From contig JAKQNO010000071.1 in NCBI GenBank assembly GCA_029565735.1, positions 98,411 to 162,410 of the forward strand: a stretch of DNA of 64,000 bases, read 5' to 3'. The stretch comes from a bacterium (GTDB taxonomy: Bacteria; Oederibacteriota; PGYV01). Position numbers and translations under genes: made by a program. This document shows, in pieces, positions 42,965 through 53,314 of the stretch (position 1 is the first letter of the stretch; every line of letters begins with the position of its first letter). The notes beneath the pieces are model-generated. The model was not told where the DNA came from. It searched no databases and saw only the letters and a list, made by a program, of their open reading frames with translations.

Positions 42965-44593
42965 TTATTTTCCTGCCATCATCGCATCAACATCGGCCTT
43001 TACTTCGCCTGTCGCTTTAATGTTAAACTTTTCAACAAGCACCTTTGCCACGCCCGGTGATAAAAACGCCGGTAATGTGGGCCCAAGCCTTATCCCTTTA
43101 ACCCCTAAAAACAGAAGCGCAAGCAGTACGGCAACGGCTTTCTGTTCATACCACGCTATGTCAAACGATATCGGAAGTTCGTTTATGTCCTTTAATCCGA
43201 ATACCTCTTTTAATTTAAGCGCGACTACAGCCAGCGAATATGAATCATTGCACTGTCCCGCGTCAAGCACGCGCGGTATGCCGCCGATATCACCAAGCTG
43301 AAGTTTGTTATACCTGTACTTGGCGCAGCCGGCAGTTAAAATAACCGTGTCTTTCGGAAGGTTTTCCGCGACTTCGGTAAAATAACTTCTTCCGGGCTGC
43401 CTGCCGTCGCAGCCGCCCATTACCACAAACCTTTTAATGGCGCCGCTTTTTACCGCGTCAACAACTTTGTCGGCAAGGGCAAGTATCTGGTCGTGCGCAA
43501 AACCGCCTATAATTTCTCCTTTTTCAAGTTCAACAGGCGGCGCGCATTTCTTTGCAAGCGCTATCACTTCGGAAAAATCCTTTGCCTTACCCTGTTCCCT
43601 GTCTGAAATGTGCTTTACTCCCGGATAACCCGCCATTCCGGTCGTGAACATCCTGTCTTTGTAGGAATCCCTTACAGGAACAATACAGTTGGTAGTCATT
43701 AAAATAGGCCCGTTAAATGTCTCGAACTCTTTATTCTGGTGCCACCACGAACCGCCGTAATTGCCCGCGAAATGTTTGTATTTTTTAAACGCGGGGTAAT
43801 AATTTGCCGGAAGCATTTCACTGTGTGTGTAAACATCAACACCGGTGCCGTCGGTCTGTTTTAAAAGTTCTTCCATATCCTTTAAATCATGGCCGGAGAT
43901 AAGGATTCCCGGGTTATTTCTTACGCCTATGTTTACCTTTGTGATTTCAGGTTTGCCGTATGTTTCCGTATTTGCCTTGTCAAGAAGCGCCATCGCCTTG
44001 ACCGACGTTTCGCCTGTTTCAAGCACAAGGGCGGTCAGTTCATCGGCGCCAAGGTTTTTGGGTATTGCCGCAAGCGCCTTTATCACAAAAGCAAAAACTT
44101 CATCGTCATAATAGCCAAGCATTGCCGCGTGGTCCGCGTATGCCGCCAGCCCTTTAAGCCCGAACAACATAAGGGATTTAAGCGACCTTGCGTCTTCATT
44201 TGAACTGTAGCTTAAAACCCCTGTAAGAAGCGCTTTCTGCGCGAATTCTTCCTTTGTTTTTCCTTCCCATACAGCGCAGTCAGGCGCGTTATTGTCATTT
44301 CCGGCTTTTGCCTTTAACTCTCCCCTTAACACAAACGCCTGCCTTATAAGTTTTTCAATCTTGTCATCGTCAAAGTTTGCGTTTGTGATTGTGGCAAACA
44401 GGGACTGGCACAGAAACAGCCCGTACTTTCTTTCTTTATTGCCTGTTTTTTCCGCGTAATACGATATTCCCTGTAAAAGGAATATCAGAAGGTCGTGAAG
44501 GTTTGAAGTGCTTTCATTTTTTCCGCACACCCCTTTTGCCGTACAGGCTGTGTTTTTTACCGTTTCCTGGCACTGATTACAGTACATTCCCAT
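42965..44593 (-). CDS. hcp: hybrid cluster protein (hydroxylamine reductase)
   Basis: A 542-residue iron-sulfur protein. In other bacteria Hcp reduces nitric oxide or hydroxylamine and protects against nitrosative stress. The N-terminal cysteines Cys5, Cys8, Cys17 and Cys23 (CX2CX8CX5C) bind the cubane cluster in the short spacing typical of strict anaerobes. Later cysteines in [16 protein letters not shown] and [10 protein letters not shown] serve the hybrid cluster. The start follows AAGGAGG by seven bases. It lies 17 bases after an Rrf2 regulator gene, the classical NsrR-like arrangement. Confidence 0.96.
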   Translation of the reverse strand: MGMYCNQCQETVKNTACTAKGVCGKNESTSNLHDLLIFLLQGISYYAEKTGNKERKYGLFLCQSLFATITNANFDDDKIEKLIRQAFVLRGELKAKAGNDNNAPDCAVWEGKTKEEFAQKALLTGVLSYSSNEDARSLKSLMLFGLKGLAAYADHAAMLGYYDDEVFAFVIKALAAIPKNLGADELTALVLETGETSVKAMALLDKANTETYGKPEITKVNIGVRNNPGILISGHDLKDMEELLKQTDGTGVDVYTHSEMLPANYYPAFKKYKHFAGNYGGSWWHQNKEFETFNGPILMTTNCIVPVRDSYKDRMFTTGMAGYPGVKHISDREQGKAKDFSEVIALAKKCAPPVELEKGEIIGGFAHDQILALADKVVDAVKSGAIKRFVVMGGCDGRQPGRSYFTEVAENLPKDTVILTAGCAKYRYNKLQLGDIGGIPRVLDAGQCNDSYSLAVVALKLKEVFGLKDINELPISFDIAWYEQKAVAVLLALLFLGVKGIRLGPTLPAFLSPGVAKVLVEKFNIKATGEVKADVDAMMAGK

Positions 44594-44610
44594 CTTTTTT
44601 CCTCCTTAAA

Positions 44611-45012
44611 TTATTTTTGAAGCAGAGTTTTTATTGTCATTTTTTCAAATTCAGCGGTTACGCACCGCTCTATCCTTATTACTTCTCTTCTTAACGCGCA
44701 GCCCTCCCGGTTACAGCACGGTTTGCCCCTGAACATGCATTCTGACATTTTAAATTCTTTATGGTAAATTTTAATTAAATCTATCACTTTTATTTTAGCG
44801 GGATTTAAGGCAAGCTTTAATCCCCCTTCAGAACCCTCTTTTGATTTCACAATGCCCTTTTTTATCAAAGGCGCGATAACCCTTCTTAAGAATTGATACG
44901 GGATATTCTGTTTGTCAGAAATGCTTTTAACCGATAAATATGAATCCCCGCCGGAGGAAAGCTCCATTAAAGCCCTTACCGCGTAATCAGTATCTTTGTT
45001 TATCAGTTTCAT
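44611..45012 (-). CDS. Rrf2-family iron-sulfur transcriptional regulator
   Basis: A 133-residue regulator with winged HTH (DTDYAVRALMEL, IPYQFLRRVIAPLIKKGIV, SEGGLKLA). Four cysteines in the dimer region (ECMFRGKPCCNREGC) are candidates for binding an Fe-S cluster, like the three cysteines of NsrR/IscR. Adjacent hcp suggests it senses NO or redox change and controls this operon. A large palindrome over its own promoter (45022-45066) is the likely operator. Whether it is NsrR proper is not certain. Confidence 0.88.
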   Translation of the reverse strand: MKLINKDTDYAVRALMELSSGGDSYLSVKSISDKQNIPYQFLRRVIAPLIKKGIVKSKEGSEGGLKLALNPAKIKVIDLIKIYHKEFKMSECMFRGKPCCNREGCALRREVIRIERCVTAEFEKMTIKTLLQK

Positions 45013-45021
45013 TTTTTCTCC

Positions 45022-45073
45022 TTTTATCCTTAACTGATACTAAAATAGTATCAGTTAAGGATAAAAAAGTCAA
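45022..45073 (-). promoter_or_regulatory. rrf2-hcp promoter with a 20-bp-arm perfect palindrome operator
   Basis: Arms 45022-45041 and 45047-45066 are perfect 20-base inverted copies (half-site TTTTATCCTTAACTGATACT) around a five-base centre. On the minus strand TTGACT (45068-45073), a 17-base spacer and TACTAT (45045-45050) make a good promoter, and the palindrome covers the spacer and -10. No T-run follows the hairpin, so it is not a terminator. AGGAG and the rrf2 start follow directly. Autoregulation by the Rrf2 protein is the natural reading. Confidence 0.8.
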
Positions 45074-45107
45074 CAATTATTTTACAGTGTTTTTATAGCA
45101 TTATGGC

Positions 45108-46841
45108 TTACTTCGTATTTCCGGTTTTTTCACTTTTGACAATGTTTATTATTTCACCGGCAACAGAATTTTTATCCAGCATTATCCTGTTTTTAGGGTC
45201 GCGCCTGTAAGACACTTCAACCTGCCCTGTCACAAAGTTCTTTTCGCCCACAACCACCCTTAAAGGGAAGCCTATAAGGTCGGCGTCCTTGAACTTTACG
45301 CCCGGCGATATGTCGCGGTCATCCATTATGACATCTATGCCCGCTTCTTTCAGCTCTTTGTAGAGAGTTTCGCAGTAATCCATGCCTTCCTTATATTTCG
45401 CGTTAACAACTATGATATTGACTTCATAAGGCGCTATTGCCATGGGCCAGATGATGCCGTTTTCGTCGTTGTTCTGCTCTATTGAAGCTGCCACAACCCT
45501 GGAAACCCCTATTCCGTAGCATCCCATAACCATTTCTTTGGATTTTCCGGATTCGTCAAGATATGTCGCTTTCATCGATTTGGAATACTTATTGCCAAGG
45601 AAAAACACGTGGCCCATTTCTATGCCTTTCTGTTCGTTTAATGCCCCGCCGCACTTGGGGCATTTATCCCCTTTTTTGGCAACAGCGAAATCAGCAATAA
45701 GGTTTTCCTGATAATCCCTGCCGCGGTTAACGCCTGTGTAATGATAGTCGTTTTCATTTCCGCCGGTGACTGTGTTTTTTAAATACGCGGCTGTTTCATC
45801 AACAGCCAGCCTTATTCCTTTTTCCCTTAAATTAATCGGGCCGGCAAATCCGACAGGCGCGCCGGTTTTTTCAAGTATCTCTTCGGGTGTGGCAAGGCGT
45901 ATTTCGGAAGCGCCAAGCGCGTTTTTCAGTTTCACTTCGTTTATTTCCCTGTCGCCCCTTATTACCGCTCCCGCCATCTTTTTTCCGTCAACTATGTAAA
46001 GTATTGTCTTGGCGGTTTCTTCAGGTTTTTTCCCTAAAAAAGCCGCAAGTTCTTCAACGGTTCTTATATTCGGAGTATGCACTTTTGTCAAAGGCTCTTC
46101 CGCCGCGTCCACAACCGGATCTTTTTTAAACGACGCCTTTTCCATATTAGCCGCGTATTCGCACTGTTCGCAGTATATTATCGTGTCTTCGCCTGTCTCG
46201 GCCAGAACCATAAACTCTGACGATAAATTGCCGCCTATGGCGCCGGAATCGGCTTCCACGGCGCGGAATTTAAAACCGATCCTTTTACAGATTTTAACGT
46301 AGGTTTCAAACATATTTTTATAACTTTTCATCGCGCCTTCTTCGTCGCGGTCAAAAGAGTAAGCGTCTTTCATTAAAAATTCCCTTGAACGCATAACGCC
46401 GAAACGCGGCCTTATTTCATCGCGGAACTTGCCCTGTATCTGGTATAGGTTTATGGGAAGCTGCTTGTAGGAATTTACCTCCCTGCGCACAAGGTCGGTT
46501 ATAACCTCTTCATGCGTCGGGCCAAGGGCGAATTCGTTGTCGTGCCTGTCTTTAATCCTCATCAGCTCTTTGCCGTAAACGTTCCAGCGCCCTGTTTCTT
46601 TCCACAGTTCCGCCGGTGACAGCACAGGCAATAAGACCTCCTGCGCGCCGGCTTTGTTCATCTCTTCCCTTATTATACTTATTACTTTCTGGAGTGATTT
46701 GAAGCCAAGCGGCATCCAGTCATATATGCCGGCGCCAAGTTTTTTTATCATACACGCGCGCAGCATAAATTTATGCGCGACTGTTTCCGCCTCTTTGGGC
46801 GTTTCGCGCAGGGTGTTTATTAAGGCACTGGAAAATCTCAT
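45108..46841 (-). CDS. proS: prolyl-tRNA synthetase
   Basis: A 577-residue class II aminoacyl-tRNA synthetase of the bacterial (ProS type 1) form. Motif 2 region has GKFRDEIRPRFGVMRSREFLMKDAYSF. The YbaK-like editing insert (about 240-385) lies before motif 3 (GCYGIGVSRVVAA). The C-terminal anticodon-binding domain has DDRDISPGVKFKDADLIG. GGAGG precedes the ATG. It is the last gene of the rpsB-to-proS block. Confidence 0.96.
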   Translation of the reverse strand: MRFSSALINTLRETPKEAETVAHKFMLRACMIKKLGAGIYDWMPLGFKSLQKVISIIREEMNKAGAQEVLLPVLSPAELWKETGRWNVYGKELMRIKDRHDNEFALGPTHEEVITDLVRREVNSYKQLPINLYQIQGKFRDEIRPRFGVMRSREFLMKDAYSFDRDEEGAMKSYKNMFETYVKICKRIGFKFRAVEADSGAIGGNLSSEFMVLAETGEDTIIYCEQCEYAANMEKASFKKDPVVDAAEEPLTKVHTPNIRTVEELAAFLGKKPEETAKTILYIVDGKKMAGAVIRGDREINEVKLKNALGASEIRLATPEEILEKTGAPVGFAGPINLREKGIRLAVDETAAYLKNTVTGGNENDYHYTGVNRGRDYQENLIADFAVAKKGDKCPKCGGALNEQKGIEMGHVFFLGNKYSKSMKATYLDESGKSKEMVMGCYGIGVSRVVAASIEQNNDENGIIWPMAIAPYEVNIIVVNAKYKEGMDYCETLYKELKEAGIDVIMDDRDISPGVKFKDADLIGFPLRVVVGEKNFVTGQVEVSYRRDPKNRIMLDKNSVAGEIINIVKSEKTGNTK

Positions 46842-46881
46842 TTTATTACCTCCTGAATTTATACATCCATAAATCCGTTTA

Positions 46882-47943
46882 TTATTTTATAAACTTCATC
46901 AGTTCCTTATTAAACTCTTTTAGCAAATCTTTTTTAGGGACGCGCTTTATGATTTTGCCCTTAACGGTTATAATTCCCACTTTCTTTCCGCCGGATACGC
47001 CAATGTCCGCGTGCGCCGCTTCGCCCGGCCCGTTGACAGAGCACCCCATCACAGCCACTTTAAGCGGTTTCGGGATATACATGGTAAGTTTTTCCACGTC
47101 TTTTGCAAGTTTTATCACGTTAATTTCCGTCCTGGCGCAGGTGGGGCATGAAATTATTTCAACGCCGTATTTGCGTATGCCAAGGTTGGACAGCATCCTG
47201 TAAGCCGCGTAAACTTCCAGCTCCGGTTCTGCCGTCAGCGACACCCTCATTGTATCCCCAAGCCCCTCATATAAAAGTATCCCAAGGCCTTCGGCGGATT
47301 TTATCATTCCGGATATTTCAGTGCCCGCCTCTGTTATCCCTATGTGAAGCGGATAGTCGCGCTCTCTGGAAAAAAGTTTATAAGCTTCAATTGTCGTCAT
47401 TACATCCGACGCTTTTAAGGACACTACAATATTTTCAAAATTATGCTTTTCAAAGTTTTCTATGTGCTCCATAAGGCTGGCTGTCATATTATTAGCCGCA
47501 TCGCAGGAGCTTTTATTTTTAAGTTTATATTTAATATCTTTCTGCAGCGAGCCTGAATTAACGCCTATCCTTATTGCGGTATTGTGTTTTTTGGCGGCGT
47601 TTATTACGGCTGTCACTTTATCTTCATTGCCTATATTTCCGGGATTTATCCTTATCTTATCAGCGCCGTTTTCCATGGCCTCTATGGCAAGCTTATAATC
47701 AAAATGAATGTCCGCTATTAGAGGGATATTTATCTTCTTTTTTATCTGCTTTAACGCAAGCGCGGATTCATGGTCAGGCACGGAGCAGCGGACAAGTTCG
47801 CACCCGGCTTTTTCAAGTTTTTTTATCTGCTCTATTGTGGCTTTCGCGTCAGCGGTTTTTGTATTGGTCATGGACTGCACGCGCACCGGCGCGCCGCCGC
47901 CTGTTTTCAATCCGCCTATATTTACAGCTTTTGTATTATTCAT
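46882..47943 (-). CDS. ispG: (E)-4-hydroxy-3-methylbut-2-enyl-diphosphate synthase
   Basis: The penultimate enzyme of the MEP isoprenoid pathway. The 353-residue protein has the TIM-barrel part (VQSMTNTKTAD, LIADIHFDYKLA, GADKIRINPGNIG). The C-terminal 4Fe-4S ligands are in ISCPTCARTEIN and VMGCSVNGPGE. It lies beside dxr, uppS and cdsA, a conserved cell-envelope precursor block. Confidence 0.96.
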   Translation of the reverse strand: MNNTKAVNIGGLKTGGGAPVRVQSMTNTKTADAKATIEQIKKLEKAGCELVRCSVPDHESALALKQIKKKINIPLIADIHFDYKLAIEAMENGADKIRINPGNIGNEDKVTAVINAAKKHNTAIRIGVNSGSLQKDIKYKLKNKSSCDAANNMTASLMEHIENFEKHNFENIVVSLKASDVMTTIEAYKLFSRERDYPLHIGITEAGTEISGMIKSAEGLGILLYEGLGDTMRVSLTAEPELEVYAAYRMLSNLGIRKYGVEIISCPTCARTEINVIKLAKDVEKLTMYIPKPLKVAVMGCSVNGPGEAAHADIGVSGGKKVGIITVKGKIIKRVPKKDLLKEFNKELMKFIK

Positions 47944-47961
47944 AAATCTCCTTATAAATAA

Positions 47962-49281
47962 TTACACCTTAAAAAACAGCCGCGCTATGTCTTTATACGT
48001 CACAAATACAAGCAATGCTATTAAAAGGAACCAGCCAAGCTGCATAAGCGCTTCCTGGAACTTTAATGACACGGGTTTTTTTGTTATTCCTTCAATGGCA
48101 AATATCAGCGCCAGGCCGCCGTCAAGCGGAAGCAGCGGAAGAAAATTTACTATCGCAAGGTTTATGTTGATTATCGCGAACAGCATTAAAAGGTTAATTA
48201 TGCCGGTCTTTGCGACTTTATACGAAATTTCCATTACGCCTATTGGGCCTGCAACGTCCGCCGCCATTTTTCTTGTTATCATCCTGTAAATGGATTTTAC
48301 AGTAAGCACGGTGAATTCCCATGTGTTGTTAAAGGCCTTTACAAAAGCCTTTGCCGGATTGTATCTTTCTTTAATGGTATTAAGCCCGGGAATAATGCCC
48401 GCCACGTAAACAGTTTCATTTTCCGATTTTTCTTCTTTAGGTGTGACATTAATTTTTACGGTTTCGCCTTTTCTGTTTACCTCAATTAACGCGCTCTTTC
48501 CCCCTGTTTTCTGAATCTGTGCCTTAAAATCATCCCAGTATTTGACCTTTTCCCCGTTGACAGATACAAGCATATCACCCTTTAACAGCCCGGAACTTTC
48601 CGCGGGATAACCTTTTTCAAAACTGTCAATGTACATTGTTTCGGCAAGCGGGCTTATACCTATAAAAGGCCTTTTTTCCTTTTCATTTAATATGGTCACT
48701 GATTCCTCTATTTTTGGAAACAGCTTTACGGTTTCTTCTTTGCCTTCGCGCGTATATTTAATAACCATTTCTTTATCGCCGGATTCTTTTATGCCCTGCG
48801 ACAGTTCTTCCCAGTATTTTATTTTTTTGCCGTTAATCTCCGTCACGGTATCGCCTGTTTTTATTCCCGCAAGCGCCGCCGGATAACCGGGGCTTACTTT
48901 CCCTATCTGCGGTTTTAAAACATCGTTTCCGGCCATTAAAACCACCCAAATTAGGAAAACCGCGAAAACATAGTTCATAAATACGCCGGATACAGCCACA
49001 AGCATTTTTTTAGGGACCGGCTGGTTTAAAAAAGCGTTTTCATTTTCCGGATGCGCTTCTTCAGGATGCTCGCCTTCAAGTTTTACGAATCCGCCAAGGA
49101 AAAAAAGCCACGAAATCATGTATTCTGTTTCGCCTTTTTTAAAGGACACAATTGGCGGGCCCCAGCCGATGGAAAACTTTTCAACTTTTATCCCCTGCGC
49201 TTTGGCAGAAACAAAATGTCCAAGTTCATGTACAAGGACGGTCATTCCAAGCGCTATTATTATGTACAATACTTCAACCAT
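47962..49281 (-). CDS. rseP: RIP metalloprotease RseP (site-2 protease)
   Basis: A 439-residue membrane metalloprotease that cuts transmembrane anti-sigma factors and leftover signal peptides. The zinc motif HExxH (His18, Glu19, His22) is in LVHELGHFVSAK. Two PDZ domains lie at about 115-195 and 200-285, and the LDGG motif (NFLPLLPLDGG) is near 385. Four membrane helices are likely. It overlaps dxr by eight bases. Confidence 0.93.
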   Translation of the reverse strand: MVEVLYIIIALGMTVLVHELGHFVSAKAQGIKVEKFSIGWGPPIVSFKKGETEYMISWLFFLGGFVKLEGEHPEEAHPENENAFLNQPVPKKMLVAVSGVFMNYVFAVFLIWVVLMAGNDVLKPQIGKVSPGYPAALAGIKTGDTVTEINGKKIKYWEELSQGIKESGDKEMVIKYTREGKEETVKLFPKIEESVTILNEKEKRPFIGISPLAETMYIDSFEKGYPAESSGLLKGDMLVSVNGEKVKYWDDFKAQIQKTGGKSALIEVNRKGETVKINVTPKEEKSENETVYVAGIIPGLNTIKERYNPAKAFVKAFNNTWEFTVLTVKSIYRMITRKMAADVAGPIGVMEISYKVAKTGIINLLMLFAIININLAIVNFLPLLPLDGGLALIFAIEGITKKPVSLKFQEALMQLGWFLLIALLVFVTYKDIARLFFKV

Positions 49282-50419
49282 TTATAATCTCCTGTGCCGC
49301 CTGCCTTGAAAGCAGGTCTGTTTTTAATATCTGTTCAAGACTGGGGTTCTTTATATTTTTATGCAATGAAACCGTTTTTTCAACAACTTCGGTTATTTTA
49401 TCAAATGTAATGCGTTTTTCAAGAAAAGCGTGCACGGCTGTTTCATTGGCCGCGTTCATGCAGGCCGGCATTGTGCCGCCGGCTTTTCCGGCTTTAAGCG
49501 CGATTGAAAACGCCTTGAACTTTGAAAAATCAACCGGGCAGAAATCAAGCCTTCCTGCTTTTGCCAAATCAAGCGGTTTTACGACGCCGCGCCTTCTTTC
49601 GGGATATGTAAGCGCGTACATAATAGGAAGCTTCATGTCAGGATTGGAAAGCTGTGCTATTACAGACCCGTCTATATATTCCACAAGCGAATGCACAATG
49701 GACTGAGGGTGTATCACCACTTCAATTTTTTCAAAAGGTATATCAAACAGGTAGTGCGCCTCTATCACTTCCAGCCCCTTGTTCATAAGGGTGGAAGAGT
49801 CTATGGTTATCTTTTTTCCCATTTTCCATGTGGGGTGGGCAAGCGCCTGTTCCACTGATATTTTACTGAAATTTTCAAAAGGCGTGTTTTTTAAAGGCCC
49901 GCCGGAAGCGGTAATTATAAGCTTTTTAATGTATTCTTTTTTATTTCCCTGCATTGCCTGAAAAACCGCGTTATGCTCGCTGTCAACCGGAAGTATTACG
50001 GCTTTGTGTTTCTTTGCCTCTTTTTTGATAAGCTCTCCGGCTATTATCAGCGCCTCTTTATTGGCAAGGGCTATTGTTTTGCCTTTTCTTATCGCGGATA
50101 AAAGCGGCACCATTCCCACGGCGCCCACCACGGATAACAGAACCACATCCGCTTCCTTTAATACCGCAAGTTTTATCAGCCCTTCAATGCCTGATAAAAC
50201 TTTTACGCCTTTAAGTTTACCCCTTAAATACCGCGCGGCGCCCGCGTTAAGCATTGCTACATATTTGGGTTTGTATTTTTTTGCCTGGCTTATCATCTCT
50301 TTGACATTGTCGTTTGCCGAAAGGGCGACAGCCCTGTAATCCGAAAGCGGCCCGTCAAAAAGTTCAAGCGCGGATTTTCCTATGGATCCTGTGGAGCCAA
50401 GTATGGCTATTTTTTTCAA
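49274..50419 (-). CDS. dxr: 1-deoxy-D-xylulose-5-phosphate reductoisomerase
   Basis: The second enzyme of the MEP pathway. The 381-residue protein has the NADPH motif LGSTGSIGKSAL, metal/substrate phrases DSEHNAVFQ and TASGGP, and HPTWKMGKKITIDSSTLMNKGLE. Length is normal. Together with ispG it indicates MEP rather than mevalonate synthesis of isoprenoids. Confidence 0.97.
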   Translation of the reverse strand: MKKIAILGSTGSIGKSALELFDGPLSDYRAVALSANDNVKEMISQAKKYKPKYVAMLNAGAARYLRGKLKGVKVLSGIEGLIKLAVLKEADVVLLSVVGAVGMVPLLSAIRKGKTIALANKEALIIAGELIKKEAKKHKAVILPVDSEHNAVFQAMQGNKKEYIKKLIITASGGPLKNTPFENFSKISVEQALAHPTWKMGKKITIDSSTLMNKGLEVIEAHYLFDIPFEKIEVVIHPQSIVHSLVEYIDGSVIAQLSNPDMKLPIMYALTYPERRRGVVKPLDLAKAGRLDFCPVDFSKFKAFSIALKAGKAGGTMPACMNAANETAVHAFLEKRITFDKITEVVEKTVSLHKNIKNPSLEQILKTDLLSRQAAQEIING

Positions 50420-50433
50420 GGTTTATCCTTTTA

Positions 50434-51237
50434 TTACATTAAAAAAGTTTTTATGTAGAAGTATAATACCGGAGCGTTAAACATCATGGAATCAATTTTA
50501 TCAAGGGCACCGCCGTGCTCCGGCAAAAGGTCTGATGAATTTTTTACGCCCGAATACCTTTTAATCACCGATTCCGCAATATCGCCTATCTGCCCGGTTA
50601 CGGACAATAAAAGCGCCAGAATCATTACGTGATGCAGGGCGATAAAACCTTTTGGCAGGACAGTATAGGATATTATCGCGGCAACAATAACATTTATGAC
50701 AATTCCGCCTATGCACCCTTCTATTGTTTTGCCCGGCGACAGTTCCGGAATAAGTTTGTGTTTGCCGATAGCCGAACCCACAAAATACGCCCCGCCGTCA
50801 TAAGTAAGCGTTAAAAGGCCAAGCAGAAAAACCCACCAGCTGCCTCCCGGTTCTATGAACCTTAACAGTATTCCAAACGAACCAAGAACAGTAATATAAA
50901 ACACCGGCCCAAGCGTATTAAATACCCTTGGCAGTTCAGCGGTGTCTTTTTTAAGTATGACCATAAAAAACAGCCCCATTATAAAAAGGGCGCTGGCAAA
51001 AAATATGTATGACTTTTCCATCTGCATTGTGATTAAAGCAAGTATTACAAAAGATATGGCAAGCCCTGTCAGCCTGAAATTTTTGTCGCCTTTTTTATCA
51101 AGCATTACATACAGCTCGTTTAAAGCCATTGTCAGGGCAATTATGTTAAGGCCCACAAAAAAATACGGATTTTTGTAAAAAATAAGAAAAACAAAAACAG
51201 GAAGTATAATAAGCGAAATGATAATCCTTTTAACCAT
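50434..51237 (-). CDS. cdsA: phosphatidate cytidylyltransferase
   Basis: A 267-residue polytopic membrane enzyme making CDP-diacylglycerol. The C-terminal signature is visible as LSPGKTIEGCIGG and DIAESVIKRYSGVKNSSDLLPEHGGALDKIDSM. About seven hydrophobic helices precede it. It overlaps uppS by eight bases. Confidence 0.95.
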   Translation of the reverse strand: MVKRIIISLIILPVFVFLIFYKNPYFFVGLNIIALTMALNELYVMLDKKGDKNFRLTGLAISFVILALITMQMEKSYIFFASALFIMGLFFMVILKKDTAELPRVFNTLGPVFYITVLGSFGILLRFIEPGGSWWVFLLGLLTLTYDGGAYFVGSAIGKHKLIPELSPGKTIEGCIGGIVINVIVAAIISYTVLPKGFIALHHVMILALLLSVTGQIGDIAESVIKRYSGVKNSSDLLPEHGGALDKIDSMMFNAPVLYFYIKTFLM

Positions 51238-51946
51238 TTGTCAGCCCTCCAAACCTTCTGTCGCGCGCCTGATAATTTTCAATGGCGGCGACAAGCTCTT
51301 TTTTTCTGAAATCAGGCCACAGGGTGGCCGTAATATAAAGCTCTGAATAAGCAAGCTGCCATAAGAGAAAATTGCTTATCCTCATCTCTCCGCTTGTCCT
51401 TATCATAAGGTCCGGGTCGGGAACGCCTTTTGTGTAAAGGTTTTCTTCTATCATTTTTTCGGTGATTTCAGAAGGAGCGGTTTCGCCTTTTTTCACTTTT
51501 TTTGCTATTTTAACGACGGCATTTTTAATTTCATCGCGCGAGCCGTAGTTTAACGCCAGTATCATGGTAAGGCCGGTGTTTTTTGCCGATTCTTTTTCAA
51601 GCATGTTTATTTTTTTTACGACAACAGCGGGCAGTTTTTTCCTGTCGCCTATTGATTTAAAACGGATGTTGTTTTTCATGATGGTTACGCGTTCGCGCTT
51701 TAAATAAGAATCAAGCATTGACATTAAAAATTTCACTTCAGGTTCGGGGCGCTTCCAGTTTTCAGTGGAAAACGCGTAAAAGGTAAGGTATTTAATCCCC
51801 AGTTCCGCGCAGCTTTCCGTTATTACCCTTACGGATTCAGCCCCCTCTTTATGCCCCATTATCCTGGGCAGTCCCCTTTTTTTTGCCCATCTGCCATTTC
51901 CGTCCATTATGACGGCTATGTGCGCGGGCAGGCGGTTTTTATCCAC
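51230..51946 (-). CDS. uppS: undecaprenyl diphosphate synthase
   Basis: A cis-prenyltransferase (238 residues) that makes the lipid carrier for peptidoglycan. The substrate-binding phrase AVIMDGNGRWAKKRGLPR and the late RTSGEMRISNFLLWQLAYSELY are diagnostic. The start codon is GTG at 51946, ten bases after frr. Confidence 0.96.
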   Translation of the reverse strand: MDKNRLPAHIAVIMDGNGRWAKKRGLPRIMGHKEGAESVRVITESCAELGIKYLTFYAFSTENWKRPEPEVKFLMSMLDSYLKRERVTIMKNNIRFKSIGDRKKLPAVVVKKINMLEKESAKNTGLTMILALNYGSRDEIKNAVVKIAKKVKKGETAPSEITEKMIEENLYTKGVPDPDLMIRTSGEMRISNFLLWQLAYSELYITATLWPDFRKKELVAAIENYQARDRRFGGLTNG

Positions 51947-51956
51947 ATTATTATCC

Positions 51957-52511
51957 TTAAATCTTCATCAGTTCTTCTTCTTTTTGCTTTGCTATGTGGT
52001 CAATGTCCGCTATGGCTTTGTCCGTTATTTTCTGTATTTTGCCTTCAGCGTTTTTTAAATCGTCTTCTGACACTTCTTTTTTCTTTTCTTTTTCCTTTGC
52101 CTTTTCATTCGCGTCGCGCCTTATGTTTCTTATGTCGACTTTTGTCTCTTCGGCCATTTTTTTCACTTTTTTAACCATATCTTTTCTTGTCTCCTCGGTC
52201 AGCTCCGGAAACCTTACTTTAAGCGAATCCCCGGTATTGGTGACCGATACCCCAAGATTGGAAGCAATAATTGCTTTTTCTATCTCTGCCAAAGCCCCTT
52301 TATCCCACGGTTTTATGTCTATTGTCTTGGCTTCTATGACCGCAAGGCTTGCCACCTGGTTTATGGGCATTTCATTTCCGTAATAAGGCACCCTGATGCC
52401 GTCAAGCACCGACGTGCTTGCCCTGCCTGTCCTTAACGCGCCAAGCTCTTTTATAAAATGTTCCGCTGATTTTTTCATTTTGCCTTCGCATTCCGCAAAT
52501 ATCTGATTCAT
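51957..52511 (-). CDS. frr: ribosome recycling factor
   Basis: A 184-residue protein that splits post-termination ribosomes with EF-G. It is recognised by LRTGRAST near residue 27, YYGNEMPINQVASL and VRFPELTEETRKDMVKKVKKMAEE, then RRDANEK. GGAGG precedes the ATG. It lies ten bases after pyrH. Confidence 0.97.
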   Translation of the reverse strand: MNQIFAECEGKMKKSAEHFIKELGALRTGRASTSVLDGIRVPYYGNEMPINQVASLAVIEAKTIDIKPWDKGALAEIEKAIIASNLGVSVTNTGDSLKVRFPELTEETRKDMVKKVKKMAEETKVDIRNIRRDANEKAKEKEKKKEVSEDDLKNAEGKIQKITDKAIADIDHIAKQKEEELMKI

Positions 52512-52521
52512 AATTGCCTCC

Positions 52522-53250
52522 TTAGCTTATGGTGGTTCCTATATTTTTCTTCTGTACAACCTTTTTTATGTTCCCTTTTTCCTTCATATTGAATATTACA
52601 AGGGGTATATTGTTTTCCATGCAAAGCGATATCGCCGTGGAATCAATGACCTTTAAATTTTTGCTTAACACGTCCATGTATTTCATTGAAGTAAAGCGTT
52701 TCGCGTTTTTATCCGTCATGGGGTCGCCGCTGTAAACGCCGGAAACCTTTGTGGCTTTTAAGAACACTTCGGCGCCTATTTCAATTCCCCTTAAAGCCGC
52801 GGCCGTGTCTGTCGTAAAGTAGGGGTTTCCCGTGCCTCCCGCGAAGATAACCACCCGCCCTTTTTCAAGGTGCCTCATAGCCCTTCTTCTGATGTATGGT
52901 TCGGCAATCTGCTTCATTTCAATCGCGGTTAAGACCCTTGTGTGGACGCCCATCTGTTCCAGGATGTCCTGCACGGCCATCGCGTTTATAATTGTGGCAA
53001 GCATTCCTATGTAATCCCCCACCACCCTGTCTATCTTGATTTTTCCCCTTCCACCGCGGAAAATGTTTCCTCCGCCTATTACCACGCCTATCTGAACCCC
53101 CATTTTCTGAACTTCCTTTATTTCCGAAGCAATGCTGTGGATTGTTTCGTAATCAATCCCGCTGCTTTTATCGCCGGCCAAAGCTTCGCCGCTGATTTTC
53201 AGCATTATGCGTTTGTAATTTTTCCCGCCGGTTTTTTCTTTTTTCGCCAT
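52522..53250 (-). CDS. pyrH: uridylate kinase
   Basis: A 242-residue UMP kinase of the amino-acid-kinase fold. It has KISGEALAG near the N-terminus, [26 protein letters not shown] and the acceptor phrase [19 protein letters not shown]. It lies after a hairpin-bearing 153-base gap downstream of tsf. Confidence 0.96.
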   Translation of the reverse strand: MAKKEKTGGKNYKRIMLKISGEALAGDKSSGIDYETIHSIASEIKEVQKMGVQIGVVIGGGNIFRGGRGKIKIDRVVGDYIGMLATIINAMAVQDILEQMGVHTRVLTAIEMKQIAEPYIRRRAMRHLEKGRVVIFAGGTGNPYFTTDTAAALRGIEIGAEVFLKATKVSGVYSGDPMTDKNAKRFTSMKYMDVLSKNLKVIDSTAISLCMENNIPLVIFNMKEKGNIKKVVQKKNIGTTIS

Positions 53251-53314
53251 ATGTATTCTCCGCCTTTTAAAAGGGTATCGGTATAATCGCAGTTTATTGG
53301 CCCGTAAAATATTA

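Noticed and set aside
45022-45066. intrinsic terminator of proS
   Set aside because: No T-run follows the hairpin on the minus strand and it covers the rrf2 -10 element; an operator fits better.
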